Shown here: piece by piece, positions 17,331-25,880 of the stretch
Position numbering within the stretch: position 1 is the stretch's first letter
Layout: each line of letters starts with the position of its first letter
The notes under the pieces: generated by a model
What the model was told of the DNA's origin: nothing
Database searches by the model: none
What the model saw: the letters and a program-made list of their open reading frames with translations, nothing else
Assembly: GCF_018224955.1 (NCBI RefSeq)
Contig: NZ_JAGTUU010000003.1
Coordinates: forward strand, 372,001-436,000
Direction: 5' to 3'
Length of the DNA stretch: 64,000 bases
From: Thetidibacter halocola
Lineage (GTDB): Bacteria > Pseudomonadota > Alphaproteobacteria > Rhodobacterales > Rhodobacteraceae
Made by a program: the position numbers and the translations under genes

Positions 17331-17380
17331 GCGGGGGCCAGCCCCCGCACCCCCGGAGTTCAGGGGCAAGATGAAGGGGC
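17331..17380. repeat. Dispersed repeat copy A: GC hairpin plus conserved core
   Basis: A hairpin (GCGGGGGCC / AGCCCCCGC, 17331-17348) is followed by a 30-base core at 17351-17380 that starts CCCCGGAGTT and ends GGGCAAGATGAAGGGGC. This core is identical over 30 bases to 31052-31081 and related to 57513-57545. It overlaps the last codons and stop of the 89-residue ORF and separates it from pdhC. Confidence 0.7.
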
Positions 17381-17629
17381 GGTTCGGTCGATCAGAGAAA
17401 GGATGTCATAAGGTTTGCGGGGCGTTTCGCCGCCTGCGAGGGTGGCGACGGCGCGGGCGAGCGGCGCGCGATGCGCGGCGATCCATTCGTAGGCTTCCTG
17501 GTGGCTGGGGCGCCCGCAGGGGCGCAGGCCGCCCATCAGGCATTCGGGCACCAATGCGCGACCGGCATCGGTTTCGATGCGGTAGGCCTCGGCGATGGCA
17601 TCGCGGCCCATGACCTGAACCCGGGGCAT
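17360..17629 (-). CDS. Small protein between pdhB and pdhC
   Basis: An 89-residue ORF whose ATG overlaps the pdhB stop (TGATG), so it is probably co-translated with the complex subunits. I do not recognise it. It has two cysteines in VPECLMGGLRPCGRPSHQEAYEWI, a helix-forming middle and no signal or membrane segment. The last residues (DRTAPSSCP) and the stop are encoded by the dispersed repeat, which suggests the C-terminus was remodelled by repeat insertion. A link to pyruvate dehydrogenase is inferred from coupling only. Confidence 0.6.
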   Translation of the reverse strand: MPRVQVMGRDAIAEAYRIETDAGRALVPECLMGGLRPCGRPSHQEAYEWIAAHRAPLARAVATLAGGETPRKPYDILSLIDRTAPSSCP

Positions 17630-18993
17630 CAGCGGTAACAGACCTGTTTCACGGCCGCCACGACCTCGGCCGTGGTGACGAGGGCCAGTTTCTCGAGGTT
17701 CGCCGCGTAAGGCATCGGCACGTCCTTGCCCGTGCAGTTGATGACCGGCGCGTCGAGCCAGTCGAACGCCTCCTGCATCAGCACGGCCGAAATGTGGTTG
17801 CCGATGGCCCCGACCGGAAAGCCCTCTTCGACAGTGACGCAGCGGTTGGTCTTCTGCACGCTTGCGATGACGGTGGCCGTGTCCATCGGGCGCAGGGTCC
17901 GCAGGTCGATCACCTCGGCGCTGATGCCCTCCTTTGCCAGGATCTCGGCGGCCTCGAGCGCATAGGTCATGCCGATGCCGAAGCTGACCAGCGTGACATC
18001 GGTGCCTTCGCGCCAGATTCGCGCCTTGCCGAAGGGTACGGTGTAGTCGTCGCCTTCGGGCACCTCGAAGCTGCGGCCGTAGAGGATCTCGTTTTCGAGG
18101 AAGATCACCGGGTTCGGGTCGCGGATCGCGGATTTCAACAAGCCTTTGGCGTCGGAGGCCGAGTAGGGCATGGCCACCTTCAGGCCGGGGATATGGGCAT
18201 ACCACGCGGCGTAGTCCTGCGAATGCTGGGCGCCCACGCGCGCCGCCGCGCCGTTCGGGCCGCGGAAGACGATGGGGCAGCCCATCTGGCCGCCCGACAT
18301 GTAGAGTGTCTTGGCCGCCGAGTTGATGATCTGGTCGATCGCCTGCATGGCGAAGTTGAAGGTCATGAACTCGACGATGGGGCGCAGCCCGCCGAATGCC
18401 GCGCCGACGCCGATGCCGGCAAAGCCGTGCTCGGTGATCGGCGTGTCGATCACGCGCTTGGCCCCGAATTCCTCCAGCAGGCCCTGGCTGATCTTGTAGG
18501 CGCCCTGGTATTCGGCCACCTCCTCGCCCATCAGGAACACATCGCCATCGCGGCGCATTTCCTCGGCCATGGCGTCGCGCAGCGCCTCTCGCACGGTCTG
18601 TTTCTTCGTCTTGGTGCCTTCGGGCCAGGGCGCCTCGGCCTTGGCCACCGGCGCCGGCGTCGCCTTGGCCGGGGCGGCGGTTGGCGCAGCGCGGGCAGGG
18701 GCTGCGGGCGGCCGCGGGGCGGGTTCGGCGGCCCCGGTCGGCACGGATTCCCCGGCCTCGACCAGCACGGCGATGGGGGTGTTCACGCGGACGTTCTCGG
18801 TGCCCTCGGGCACCAGGATGCGGCCCATCACGCCCTCGTCCACGGCCTCGAATTCCATCGTGGCCTTGTCGGTCTCGATCTCGGCGATGATGTCGCCGGA
18901 CGACACCGTGTCGCCCTCCTTGACCAGCCAGCGGGCCAGCGTGCCTTCCTCCATCGTGGGAGAGAGGGCGGGCATCAGGATTTCCGTGGCCAT
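17629..18993 (-). CDS. pdhB: Pyruvate dehydrogenase E1 beta with N-terminal lipoyl domain
   Basis: Beta subunit of the thiamine-diphosphate-dependent E1, 454 residues. Unusually it begins with a lipoyl domain (K43 in IETDKATME) and a Pro/Ala linker to about residue 125, then the E1-beta catalytic domain from [17 protein letters not shown], with [22 protein letters not shown] and the transketolase C-terminal part. This fusion is known in alphaproteobacteria. The ATG at 18993 overlaps the pdhA stop (TGATG); a GTG one codon earlier is possible. The lipoyl domain should be modified like that of E2. Confidence 0.96.
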   Translation of the reverse strand: MATEILMPALSPTMEEGTLARWLVKEGDTVSSGDIIAEIETDKATMEFEAVDEGVMGRILVPEGTENVRVNTPIAVLVEAGESVPTGAAEPAPRPPAAPARAAPTAAPAKATPAPVAKAEAPWPEGTKTKKQTVREALRDAMAEEMRRDGDVFLMGEEVAEYQGAYKISQGLLEEFGAKRVIDTPITEHGFAGIGVGAAFGGLRPIVEFMTFNFAMQAIDQIINSAAKTLYMSGGQMGCPIVFRGPNGAAARVGAQHSQDYAAWYAHIPGLKVAMPYSASDAKGLLKSAIRDPNPVIFLENEILYGRSFEVPEGDDYTVPFGKARIWREGTDVTLVSFGIGMTYALEAAEILAKEGISAEVIDLRTLRPMDTATVIASVQKTNRCVTVEEGFPVGAIGNHISAVLMQEAFDWLDAPVINCTGKDVPMPYAANLEKLALVTTAEVVAAVKQVCYR

Positions 18994-19991
18994 CACTGCG
19001 CCTCCGCGTAAATGTCGGTCCAGAGCTCGTCCAGCGGCGGCTCGGGGCTTTCGCGCGCGAAATCGGCGGCGTCGCTGACGACCTTCTTGATCTCGCGGTC
19101 GATCGCCTTGAGGTCGTCCTCGGTCGCGTGCTTGCCTTGCAGCAACAGGTCGCGCACGTGGTCGATCGGATCGCGTTCCTCGCGCATCTTCTGCACTTCC
19201 TCGCGGGTGCGGTACTTCGCCGGGTCCGACATGGAATGGCCGCGATAGCGATAGGTCTTGATCTCGAGGATGTAGGGCCCGGCACCCGACCGGCAGTGCG
19301 CGACGGCGCGCTCGCCGGCATCCCTGACCGCCAGCACGTCCATGCCGTCGACCATTTCTCCGGGGATGTCAAAGGCCTGGCCGCGGTGGTAGATGTCGGG
19401 CGACGAGGTCGAGCGTGCCTGTGCCGTGCCCATCGCGTACTGGTTGTTCTCGACCACGAAGATCACCGGCAGCTTCCACAAGGCGGCCATGTTGAACGTC
19501 TCGTAGACCTGGCCCTGGTTGGCCGCTCCGTCGCCGAAATAGGTGAAGGTCACTCGGTCGGTGCCCTTGTACTTGTCGGCAAAGGCCAAGCCCGCGCCCA
19601 GCGGCACCTGCGCCGCCACGATGCCATGCCCGCCGTAGAAATGCTTTTCGCGGCTGAACATGTGCATGCTGCCGCCCTTTCCTTTGGAATAGCCGCCGAT
19701 CCGGCCGGTCAGTTCGGCCATGACGCCGCCCGGGTCCATGCCGCAGGCCAGCATGTGGCCGTGATCGCGGTACGAGGTGATGCGCTTGTCGCCTTCCTCG
19801 GCGGCGGCCTCGAGACCCACGACGACCGCCTCCTGGCCGATGTAGAGGTGACAGAACCCGCCGATCAGGCCCATGCCGTAAAGCTGGCCGGCCTTTTCCT
19901 CGAACCGCCGGATCAGCAGCATGTCGCGATACCACGCGAGCAGCTTTTCGGGTGCGACATTGGACTTGGCCGGCTGTTTGCGCGTGGCCAT
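18993..19991 (-). CDS. pdhA: Pyruvate dehydrogenase E1 alpha
   Basis: Alpha subunit of E1, decarboxylates pyruvate with thiamine diphosphate, 332 residues. The cofactor-binding motif runs from GDGAANQG (153-160) to ENN (181-183), the conserved GDG-N pattern. [15 protein letters not shown] and the phosphorylation-loop-like [13 protein letters not shown] region are typical. First gene of the minus-strand pdh operon, with GGGGAGG just upstream of the ATG. It is separated from the FtsB-like gene upstream by 87 bases. Confidence 0.96.
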   Translation of the reverse strand: MATRKQPAKSNVAPEKLLAWYRDMLLIRRFEEKAGQLYGMGLIGGFCHLYIGQEAVVVGLEAAAEEGDKRITSYRDHGHMLACGMDPGGVMAELTGRIGGYSKGKGGSMHMFSREKHFYGGHGIVAAQVPLGAGLAFADKYKGTDRVTFTYFGDGAANQGQVYETFNMAALWKLPVIFVVENNQYAMGTAQARSTSSPDIYHRGQAFDIPGEMVDGMDVLAVRDAGERAVAHCRSGAGPYILEIKTYRYRGHSMSDPAKYRTREEVQKMREERDPIDHVRDLLLQGKHATEDDLKAIDREIKKVVSDAADFARESPEPPLDELWTDIYAEAQ

Positions 19992-20078
19992 GACGGCACC
20001 TCCCCGGGATCGTTCAGCGTTAAACCGTCTTGAAGGGTAACGCGGGCCGGGTCAGCCGTAAAGACGCCTTTGGCGGTG

Positions 20079-20381
20079 TCAGCGCACCACGATCTCGTCG
20101 GTGCGGATCAGGCCCAGCACGTCGCGCGCCTGCTGGTCCAGCAGGTCGGGGTCGAGGAATTCGTCCGAAAGGCGGCGGGTCAGGTTCTCCATCCGCTCGA
20201 CGTCGGCCTCCAGCCCCGCCAGTTCGGCGCGCAGGGCGCCGGCCTCGACCTGGATCTCCGCGCGGCGGAACAGGCCATAATCGCCCTGCACAGCGGCAAA
20301 GATGAAATAGGCCGACAGGCTGAGAGCCACGGCAAAGAACACGAGAACACCGAACGCGGGTCGGGACTTGCGATGGGTCAT
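20079..20381 (-). CDS. FtsB/DivIC-like septum formation initiator
   Basis: A 100-residue small bitopic membrane protein: one transmembrane segment (about 12-31, FGVLVFFAVALSLSAYFIFA), then GDYGLFRRAEI and a coiled coil (VEAGALRAELAGLEADVERMENL), ending LLDQQARDVLGLIRTDEIVV, the DivIC/FtsB pattern. FtsB bridges FtsQ and FtsL at the division site. I use the ATG at 20381; an in-frame TTG lies one codon upstream. It precedes pdhA in the same direction, a placement commonly seen in alphaproteobacteria. Confidence 0.85.
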   Translation of the reverse strand: MTHRKSRPAFGVLVFFAVALSLSAYFIFAAVQGDYGLFRRAEIQVEAGALRAELAGLEADVERMENLTRRLSDEFLDPDLLDQQARDVLGLIRTDEIVVR

Positions 20382-20483
20382 CAAGGCGCTGCTCTCGTTC
20401 CTCGGAGGGGGCGCCTCTGGCGGGCGCGTTCTTGCACCATGCCACAGGGGCGGGGGCTTGTGAATCCCCGCCCCGGGCTTTGT

Positions 20484-20663
20484 TCAGGTCGTGCGCGCGG
20501 TTTCCAGGGCGCGTGGCTTTTCTGCACGGGTACGGTCCTCGGCGGATTTCCCGCGGTGGCCGAGCGCATCATGCGGTCCGCATTCCCCAAGGGCCTCGCG
20601 CATCTCGTCGAGGTCGCCATGCAGGCGCAGGAATGGCGCGCGGCCAAAGGTCTGCCCGATCAT
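20484..20663 (-). CDS. Possible 59-residue ORF coupled to ydcH
   Basis: The ATG at 20663 overlaps the ydcH stop as ATGA, and the frame stays open for 59 codons to TGA at 20484. The product (MIGQTFGRAPFLRLHGDLDE...ALETARTT) is charged and helical, without signal or membrane segments. I do not recognise it. Support is only the overlap and the otherwise empty space between ydcH and ftsB. Confidence 0.4.
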   Translation of the reverse strand: MIGQTFGRAPFLRLHGDLDEMREALGECGPHDALGHRGKSAEDRTRAEKPRALETARTT

Positions 20664-20899
20664 GCCCGCTGCTCCGCGTCGGCCCGGTCCATCGCCGAGA
20701 CGGTGCGCAGGACGCCGTCGTAATAGGTCATCTCGTCCTTGAGGATCAGCTTGTTGCGCTTGAGCATCCGCAGGCGCGACACGCTGGGCAGCGGGCGGTT
20801 CTGCTCGTCGCGGATGCGTTCGTCAAGCGCGGCGTGGCGCGTCTTCAGCGCCTCGATGCGGGCATGCAGCGATCCGGGGTTGGCCGGTGTCTTGGTCAT
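20660..20899 (-). CDS. YdcH family (DUF465) small protein
   Basis: A 79-residue helical protein with the DUF465 signature: LHARIEALKTRHAALDERIRDEQ, then the conserved LKRNKLILKDEM, and a C-terminal YYDGVL. The family is widespread in proteobacteria, with no agreed function. The ATG has GGGAGG upstream. I reject the longer open frame that continues to 22132, because it only mirrors the LysR gene. Divergent from the LysR-type regulator. Confidence 0.85.
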   Translation of the reverse strand: MTKTPANPGSLHARIEALKTRHAALDERIRDEQNRPLPSVSRLRMLKRNKLILKDEMTYYDGVLRTVSAMDRADAEQRA

Positions 20900-20980
20900 G
20901 GTCGTCCTCCCTCTGGTTGAACTGGTGAGGATGTGGGGAGGCGCAGGGCTTGAATGAACCCAATGCAACGCCGATTTAGG

Positions 20981-20995
20981 ATAGGGATAACCTAT
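20981..20995. promoter_or_regulatory. OxyR/LysR-type operator upstream of the LysR gene
   Basis: ATAGGGATAACCTAT is an inverted repeat ATAG-N7-CTAT. It fits the general LysR T-N11-A box and closely resembles the OxyR core ATAG-N7-CTAT. It lies 25 bases before the chosen start of the regulator gene, between it and divergent ydcH, so autoregulation is likely. Confidence 0.6.
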
Positions 20996-21019
20996 GGAAC
21001 ATCCGGCATGGGCGCGGCG

Positions 21020-21955
21020 ATGAAAGAGGCACCGACGATCCGGCAGGTGACGTATTTCCTGCTTCTGGCCGAGACCGGCAGCTTTGGCCAGGCGGCCGAG
21101 CGGGCCGGGATCAGCCAGCCATCGCTGTCGCTCCAGATCTCGGCGCTCGAGAAAACGCTCGGCCTGCGGTTGTTCGAGCGCGGCCGCCACGGCGCGCATC
21201 TGACGCCTGAGGGCCGCGCCCTGCGCGAGCGCGCGCTCGAAGTGGCCGAGGCGCTGGAGGGGTTCTCCGAGACCGCCACGCAGTTGCGCAGCGGCATGTC
21301 CGGGCAGCTGCGCCTGGGCTCGACCCCGACCATCGGCCCCTACCTGATGCCCGCGCTGGTGCGCCGCTTGCACCAGCGCCATCCCGACGCCCGCCTTGTG
21401 CTCAGCGATGGCGATCCGCGCACCCTGTCGGACAGGCTGATGCAGGGCCAGCTCGACGCGATCATCACCCAGCTTCCGGTCGACGTGAAGGGCGTGACCG
21501 TCACGCGGCTGTTCCGCGAACCCTTGATGCTGGCCATGGCGCATGACCATCCCCTGGCCCGCAAGCAGGCGGTCAGCGATGCCGACCTGGCCGGGCAGGA
21601 CGTGCTGACGCTGTCGCCGCGCTACGCGTTGCACGCGCAGATCACCGCGCTGGCGCGCGAGGCCGGGGCGACGTTGCGCAGCGACTACGAGGGCACCAGC
21701 CTCGATGCATTGCGGCAGATGGTGGCGATGAACATGGGGCTGACCTTTCTGCCCACGCTCTACGTCCGATCCGAGATTGCGGCGCCGCGCGGCGATGTGG
21801 CGGTCAGGCCGTTCCGGCGCGGATCGTTCACCCGCTCGGTCGGGCTGGTCTGGCGCGAGAGGGCCGGGCGGTCGGTCGCGCTGGCCCGGCTGGCCGAGGT
21901 CGCCCGCGAGACGATCCGCCTCGACTGCGCGGCGCATGTGGTGATCGAGGGCTAG
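21020..21955 (+). CDS. LysR-type regulator, OxyR-like but lacking the redox cysteines
   Basis: A 311-residue transcription factor with an N-terminal winged HTH (TIRQVTYFLLLAETGSFGQA, AERAGISQPSLSLQISALEK) and a C-terminal substrate-binding domain. The effector domain resembles OxyR (TIGPYLMPALVRRLHQRHP). The position of OxyR C199 is taken by Ala in SPRYALHAQI, and the only Cys of the protein lies near the C-terminus, so a classical peroxide switch is not possible. I use the ATG at 21020 because the HTH starts there; in-frame starts at 20954 and 21008 exist. An OxyR-like palindrome sits just upstream. Confidence 0.85.
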   Translation: MKEAPTIRQVTYFLLLAETGSFGQAAERAGISQPSLSLQISALEKTLGLRLFERGRHGAHLTPEGRALRERALEVAEALEGFSETATQLRSGMSGQLRLGSTPTIGPYLMPALVRRLHQRHPDARLVLSDGDPRTLSDRLMQGQLDAIITQLPVDVKGVTVTRLFREPLMLAMAHDHPLARKQAVSDADLAGQDVLTLSPRYALHAQITALAREAGATLRSDYEGTSLDALRQMVAMNMGLTFLPTLYVRSEIAAPRGDVAVRPFRRGSFTRSVGLVWRERAGRSVALARLAEVARETIRLDCAAHVVIEG

Positions 21956-22031
21956 GGCCGGCCGCGCCGGGGCGAGCCCGCCACAGCCGCCAGCGTGCCT
22001 TGCCGGGTCGTCCCGGCGGTGCCGGCCGGAC

Positions 22032-23231
22032 TCAGTCCCCGGCCACGTCCAGCGCCGCGACTCCGGGCAGGGTCTTGCCCTCCATCCACTCGAGGAAGGC
22101 GCCGCCGGCAGTCGAGACATAGCTGAAATCATTCGCCGCGCCGGCCTTGTTCAGCGCCGCGACCGTGTCGCCGCCGCCGGCGACCGAGACCAGCTTGCCG
22201 TCGTCGCTGCGCCGGGCCGCGTGTTTCGCGGCGGCATTGGTGGCGACGTCGAAGGGTTCGATCTCGAAGGCGCCCAGCGGGCCGTTCCAGATCAGCGTAT
22301 GGGCCCGGTCGATCGCCGCCTTGATCGCCGCCACCGCCTCGGGCCCGGCATCGAGGATCATCGCGTCCGACGGGCATTCGGTGGCGGGAACCACCTGGTG
22401 CGCCGCCCCGGCGGCGAATTCGCGCGCCACGACCACATCCACGGGCAGCAGCACCTCGCAGCCCTTCTTGGCGGCCTTGGCCAGGATCTCGCGCGCGGTC
22501 TCGGCCATCTCGTGCTCGCACAGCGACTTGCCCACGTCGATGCCCTGCGCCGCCAGGAATGTGTTGGCCATGCCGCCACCGATCACCAGGATATCGACCT
22601 TGCCCACGAGGTTGCCCAGCAGGTCCAGCTTGGTCGACACCTTGGCGCCGCCGACCACGGCCAGCACGGGGCGCTCGGGCTTGCCCAGGGCCGCTTCCAG
22701 CGCCTGCAACTCGGCCTGCATCAGGCGGCCCGCGCAGGACGGCAGCAGCCGCGCCAGCCCCTCAGTCGAGGCATGTGCACGGTGCGCTGCGGAAAACGCG
22801 TCGTTGCAATAGACGTCGCCCAACTTGGCCATCTCGGCCGCCAGCGCGGGGTCGTTCTTTTCCTCACCCTTGTGAAAGCGCGTGTTCTCCAGCAGGGCCA
22901 CCGCGCCCTCGGGCAGCGCCTCGACCACCGCCATCGCAGCCGGGCCGATACAGTCCGAAGCAAAGATCACCGGTGCGCCCAGGATCGCTTCCAGTGTCGG
23001 AACCAGCGGTTGCAGGCTCATGTCGTCGCGGCGCTCGCCCTTGGGCCGCCCGAAATGCGCCAGCAGGATCGGCTTGCCGCCCCGGTCCAGAATGTCCTGC
23101 ACGGTGGCGGCGATTCGCTCGATCCGCGTGGTGTCGGTGCAGGCGCCGTTTTCCATCGGCACGTTGATATCGACCCGAGTCAGCACGCGTTTCCCGCGCA
23201 GCTCCATGTCATCAAGCGTATTCCAGGCCAT
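22032..23231 (-). CDS. pgk: Phosphoglycerate kinase
   Basis: Glycolytic enzyme transferring phosphate between 1,3-bisphosphoglycerate and ADP, cytoplasmic, 399 residues. The N-terminal [11 protein letters not shown], the RPKGERRDD basic segment, the hinge region [14 protein letters not shown] and the late [13 protein letters not shown] nucleotide loop are all present. The ATG at 23231 follows GGGGA; an in-frame TTG four codons upstream is less likely. Single gene, convergent with the LysR gene and divergent from the cyclophilin pair. Confidence 0.97.
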   Translation of the reverse strand: MAWNTLDDMELRGKRVLTRVDINVPMENGACTDTTRIERIAATVQDILDRGGKPILLAHFGRPKGERRDDMSLQPLVPTLEAILGAPVIFASDCIGPAAMAVVEALPEGAVALLENTRFHKGEEKNDPALAAEMAKLGDVYCNDAFSAAHRAHASTEGLARLLPSCAGRLMQAELQALEAALGKPERPVLAVVGGAKVSTKLDLLGNLVGKVDILVIGGGMANTFLAAQGIDVGKSLCEHEMAETAREILAKAAKKGCEVLLPVDVVVAREFAAGAAHQVVPATECPSDAMILDAGPEAVAAIKAAIDRAHTLIWNGPLGAFEIEPFDVATNAAAKHAARRSDDGKLVSVAGGGDTVAALNKAGAANDFSYVSTAGGAFLEWMEGKTLPGVAALDVAGD

Positions 23232-23367
23232 GATCGTCCCCAATCCGTGTTTCCCGCTGTCTGCCCGGTCGCGCCCGCCTCGTCAACGCTTGGGCGCATG
23301 TCACGGCTTCTTGTCCATCGGCGGGCGGAGGGCTAAGTCTGGCGCAACTTTGTGGAAGGAGAGCCCG

Positions 23368-23877
23368 ATGGCCGAGATCAAGGACCCCGAGAACACGATC
23401 GTGATGGAGCTGAAAGGCGGCCAGGTCGTGATCGAACTGTTGCCCGACGTGGCGCCCAAGCATGCCGAGCGGATGAAGGAACTGGCGCGCGAAGGCGCCT
23501 ACGACGGCGTGGTGTTCCACCGCGTGATCGACGGTTTCATGGCGCAGACCGGCGATGTCGAGCATGGCAATGCCGATGGCGACAGCTTCAGCATGCGCCG
23601 CGCGGGCACCGGTGGCTCGGACAAGCCCGACCTGCCGGCGGAATTCTCGAAGCTGCCGCATGACCGGGGCACGCTGGGCGCCGCGCGCAGCCAGAACCCG
23701 AACTCGGCCAATTCGCAGTTCTTCATCAACTTCAAGGACAACCATTTCCTGAACGGGCAATACACGGTCTATGGGCGCGTGATCTCGGGCATGGAGCACG
23801 TGGACGCGATCACCCGGGGCGAGCCGCCCGCGAACCCCGACAAGATGATCAGCGTCAAGGTGGCCTCCGATGCGTAA
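23368..23877 (+). CDS. Cytoplasmic cyclophilin-type peptidyl-prolyl isomerase
   Basis: A 169-residue cyclophilin catalysing cis-trans isomerisation of prolyl bonds. The active-site blocks VVFHRVIDGFMAQTGD, the GSDKPDLPAEFS loop, ARSQNPNSANSQFFI and the C-terminal NGQYTVYGRVISGM are intact. It has no signal peptide and so acts in the cytoplasm. GGAGAG precedes the ATG. The last eight bases overlap the next gene, a secreted paralogue, suggesting an old tandem duplication. Confidence 0.93.
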   Translation: MAEIKDPENTIVMELKGGQVVIELLPDVAPKHAERMKELAREGAYDGVVFHRVIDGFMAQTGDVEHGNADGDSFSMRRAGTGGSDKPDLPAEFSKLPHDRGTLGAARSQNPNSANSQFFINFKDNHFLNGQYTVYGRVISGMEHVDAITRGEPPANPDKMISVKVASDA

Positions 23878-24427
23878 GCTGGCCCTTCTTCTCGCCTGTG
23901 CCGCGTCGCCGGCGCTGGCCACCGGTCTCCAGGTCGAGATTGCGGGCGAGGGTGCCAACGGCACCGTCACCATCGACCTCTTCGAGGATATCGCGCCCAA
24001 ACATGTCGAGCAGATCGCCGCGCTGGCCGCGGCGGGCGAATACGACAACGTCGTGTTCCACCGCGTGATCGACGGCTTCATGGCGCAGACCGGTGACGTG
24101 GAATTCGGCGATGCCGAGGCCGATGGCTTTTCGATGCAGGCTGCGGGGCGCGGCGGTTCGGATCGCGGCGACATCCCGGCCGAATTCTCCGACCGTCCGT
24201 TCGAGCGCGGCATCGTCGGCATGGCCCGCGCGCAGGATCCGAACAGCGCCAATTCGCAGTTCTTCATCATGTTCCAGCCGGGCTATTTCCTGAACGGCCA
24301 GTATACCGTGGTCGGAGAAGTCACCTCGGGGATGGAGATCGTCGACGCGATCAAGCGCGGCGCCGGCCAGAACGGCGCGGTGGTCGGCGCGCCCGACCGC
24401 ATGGTGACGGTGACCGTCACCGAATGA
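23870..24427 (+). CDS. Periplasmic cyclophilin-type peptidyl-prolyl isomerase
   Basis: A 185-residue cyclophilin with an N-terminal signal peptide (MRKLALLLACAASPALA, cleavage probably after residue 17), so it acts in the periplasm. The catalytic segments VVFHRVIDGFMAQTGDVEF, AQDPNSANSQFFIMF and NGQYTVVGEVTSGME match the upstream cytoplasmic copy. Co-transcribed with it and followed by a GC-rich hairpin terminator. Confidence 0.93.
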   Translation: MRKLALLLACAASPALATGLQVEIAGEGANGTVTIDLFEDIAPKHVEQIAALAAAGEYDNVVFHRVIDGFMAQTGDVEFGDAEADGFSMQAAGRGGSDRGDIPAEFSDRPFERGIVGMARAQDPNSANSQFFIMFQPGYFLNGQYTVVGEVTSGMEIVDAIKRGAGQNGAVVGAPDRMVTVTVTE

Positions 24428-24432
24428 GACAA

Positions 24433-24469
24433 GGCCGGGGCGCGCGGCCAGACGCTGCGCGCCCCGGCC
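24433..24469 (+). terminator. Strong GC hairpin after the cyclophilin pair
   Basis: Perfect 13-bp arms GGCCGGGGCGCGC and GCGCGCCCCGGCC with an 11-base loop start five bases after the stop. No T-run follows; instead a run of C. Confidence 0.65.
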
Positions 24470-24473
24470 ACCT

Positions 24474-24485
24474 CCCCCCCCCCCC
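24474..24485. repeat. Homopolymer of twelve C
   Basis: A run of twelve C lies directly after the hairpin, between the cyclophilin genes and ivd. It is non-coding. Such runs mutate by slippage and are prone to assembly error. Confidence 0.8.
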
Positions 24486-24602
24486 GCGCCCCTGTCGCCG
24501 GACGCCTTTCCAGCCCCCAAGCCAATGAAACGCCACCATCCCGCGCGGCCCGTCGCCCTGCGGCCTCTGGCCCATTGACGCGACTCGCTTTGCCCGTCTA
24601 AA

Positions 24603-24616
24603 TGAACGCACGTTCA
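24603..24616. promoter_or_regulatory. TetR-like operator upstream of ivd
   Basis: Inverted repeat TGAACG-CA-CGTTCA, perfect six-base arms, centred about 27 bases before the ivd start. Sites of this form are typical of TetR-family repressors of fatty-acid and branched-chain acyl-CoA catabolism. No repressor gene is in the window, so the regulator is inferred. Confidence 0.55.
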
Positions 24617-24636
24617 ATAAGCGCGGGGAGGCGCCG

Positions 24637-25800
24637 ATGTTCCTGGCCAGCATGAATTTCGACCTGGGCGAAGACGTGAATGCCTTGCGCGAGATGGTCC
24701 ACAAGTGGGCGCAGGAGCGGGTCCGGCCGATGGCGGCCGAGATCGACAGCAGCAACGATTTCCCGGCGCCGCTGTGGAAAGAGATGGGCGACCTCGGCCT
24801 GCTCGGCATCACCGTACCCGAGGAATACGGCGGGGCAGGCATGTCCTATCTGGCACACACCGTCGCCACCGAGGAAATCGCGCGAGCCTCCGCCTCTGTC
24901 AGCCTGTCCTACGGCGCGCATTCCAACCTCTGCGTCAACCAGATCAAGCTGAACGGCACCGAGGCCCAGAAGCGCAGGTATCTGCCCGGCCTGATCTCGG
25001 GCGAGCATGTTGGCGCTCTGGCCATGTCCGAACCCTCGGCCGGGTCCGATGTCGTCTCGATGAAACTGCGCGCCGAAAAGCGCAACGATCATTACCGTCT
25101 GACCGGCAACAAGTACTGGATCACCAACGGCCCCGATGCCGATACGCTGGTGGTCTACGCCAAGACCGACCCCGAGGCAGGCGCCAAGGGGATCACCGCC
25201 TTCATCGTCGAGAAATCGATGAAAGGCTTTTCGACCAGCCCGCATTTCGACAAGCTGGGCATGCGCGGCAGCAACACGGCAGAGCTGATTTTCGACGATG
25301 TCGAGGTGCCGTTCGAGCATGTGCTGGGCGAAGAGGGTAAGGGCGTGCGCGTGCTGATGTCGGGCCTCGACTACGAGCGCGTCGTGCTGGCGGGGATCGG
25401 CCTGGGCATCATGGCCGCCTGCCTTGACGAGATCATGCCCTACCTGCGCGACCGCCACCAGTTCGGCAAGCCGATCGGCTCGTTCCAGTTGATGCAGGGC
25501 AAGATCGCCGACATGTACACGGCGATGAACTCGGCCCGCGCCTATGTCTACGAGGTGGCCCGCGCCTGCGACCGCGGTACGGTCACGCGGCAGGACGCCG
25601 CCGCCTGCTGTCTTTATGCCTCCGAGGAGGCGATGAAGCAGGCGCACCAGGCGGTGCAGGCGATGGGTGGCGCGGGCTTCCTGGCGGATGCTCCCGTCGC
25701 GCGCCTGTTCCGCGACGCAAAGCTGATGGAGATCGGCGCCGGCACCTCCGAGATCCGCCGGATGCTGGTCGGGCGCGAGCTGATGGCGGCGATGGGGTGA
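24637..25800 (+). CDS. ivd: Isovaleryl-CoA dehydrogenase
   Basis: FAD enzyme oxidising isovaleryl-CoA to 3-methylcrotonyl-CoA in leucine degradation, 387 residues. Acyl-CoA dehydrogenase blocks are clear: [28 protein letters not shown] and the C-terminal [22 protein letters not shown]. The catalytic base is Glu247 in [14 protein letters not shown], the position typical of isovaleryl-CoA dehydrogenases and not of short-chain enzymes, which have Glu near residue 376. It is the first gene of the operon with GGGGAGG upstream and a TetR-like operator in the promoter region. Confidence 0.95.
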   Translation: MFLASMNFDLGEDVNALREMVHKWAQERVRPMAAEIDSSNDFPAPLWKEMGDLGLLGITVPEEYGGAGMSYLAHTVATEEIARASASVSLSYGAHSNLCVNQIKLNGTEAQKRRYLPGLISGEHVGALAMSEPSAGSDVVSMKLRAEKRNDHYRLTGNKYWITNGPDADTLVVYAKTDPEAGAKGITAFIVEKSMKGFSTSPHFDKLGMRGSNTAELIFDDVEVPFEHVLGEEGKGVRVLMSGLDYERVVLAGIGLGIMAACLDEIMPYLRDRHQFGKPIGSFQLMQGKIADMYTAMNSARAYVYEVARACDRGTVTRQDAAACCLYASEEAMKQAHQAVQAMGGAGFLADAPVARLFRDAKLMEIGAGTSEIRRMLVGRELMAAMG

Positions 25801-25880
25801 CGGCATGGGTTGGCGCGACTCGATGATCGGGGCTAGGATGCTGGGTGTTCGCCCAAGCATTTTGTCCGTCGGAGAGTGTC

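Noticed and set aside
17360-19372. A long minus-strand frame running through pdhB and into pdhA
   Set aside because: Only its last 89 codons, starting at the TGATG overlap, look like a gene; the rest is the wrong frame of pdhB and pdhA.
20381-20647. An 88-codon minus-strand frame next to ftsB
   Set aside because: No start signal and no pattern; the overlapping frame coupled to ydcH by ATGA is the better candidate.
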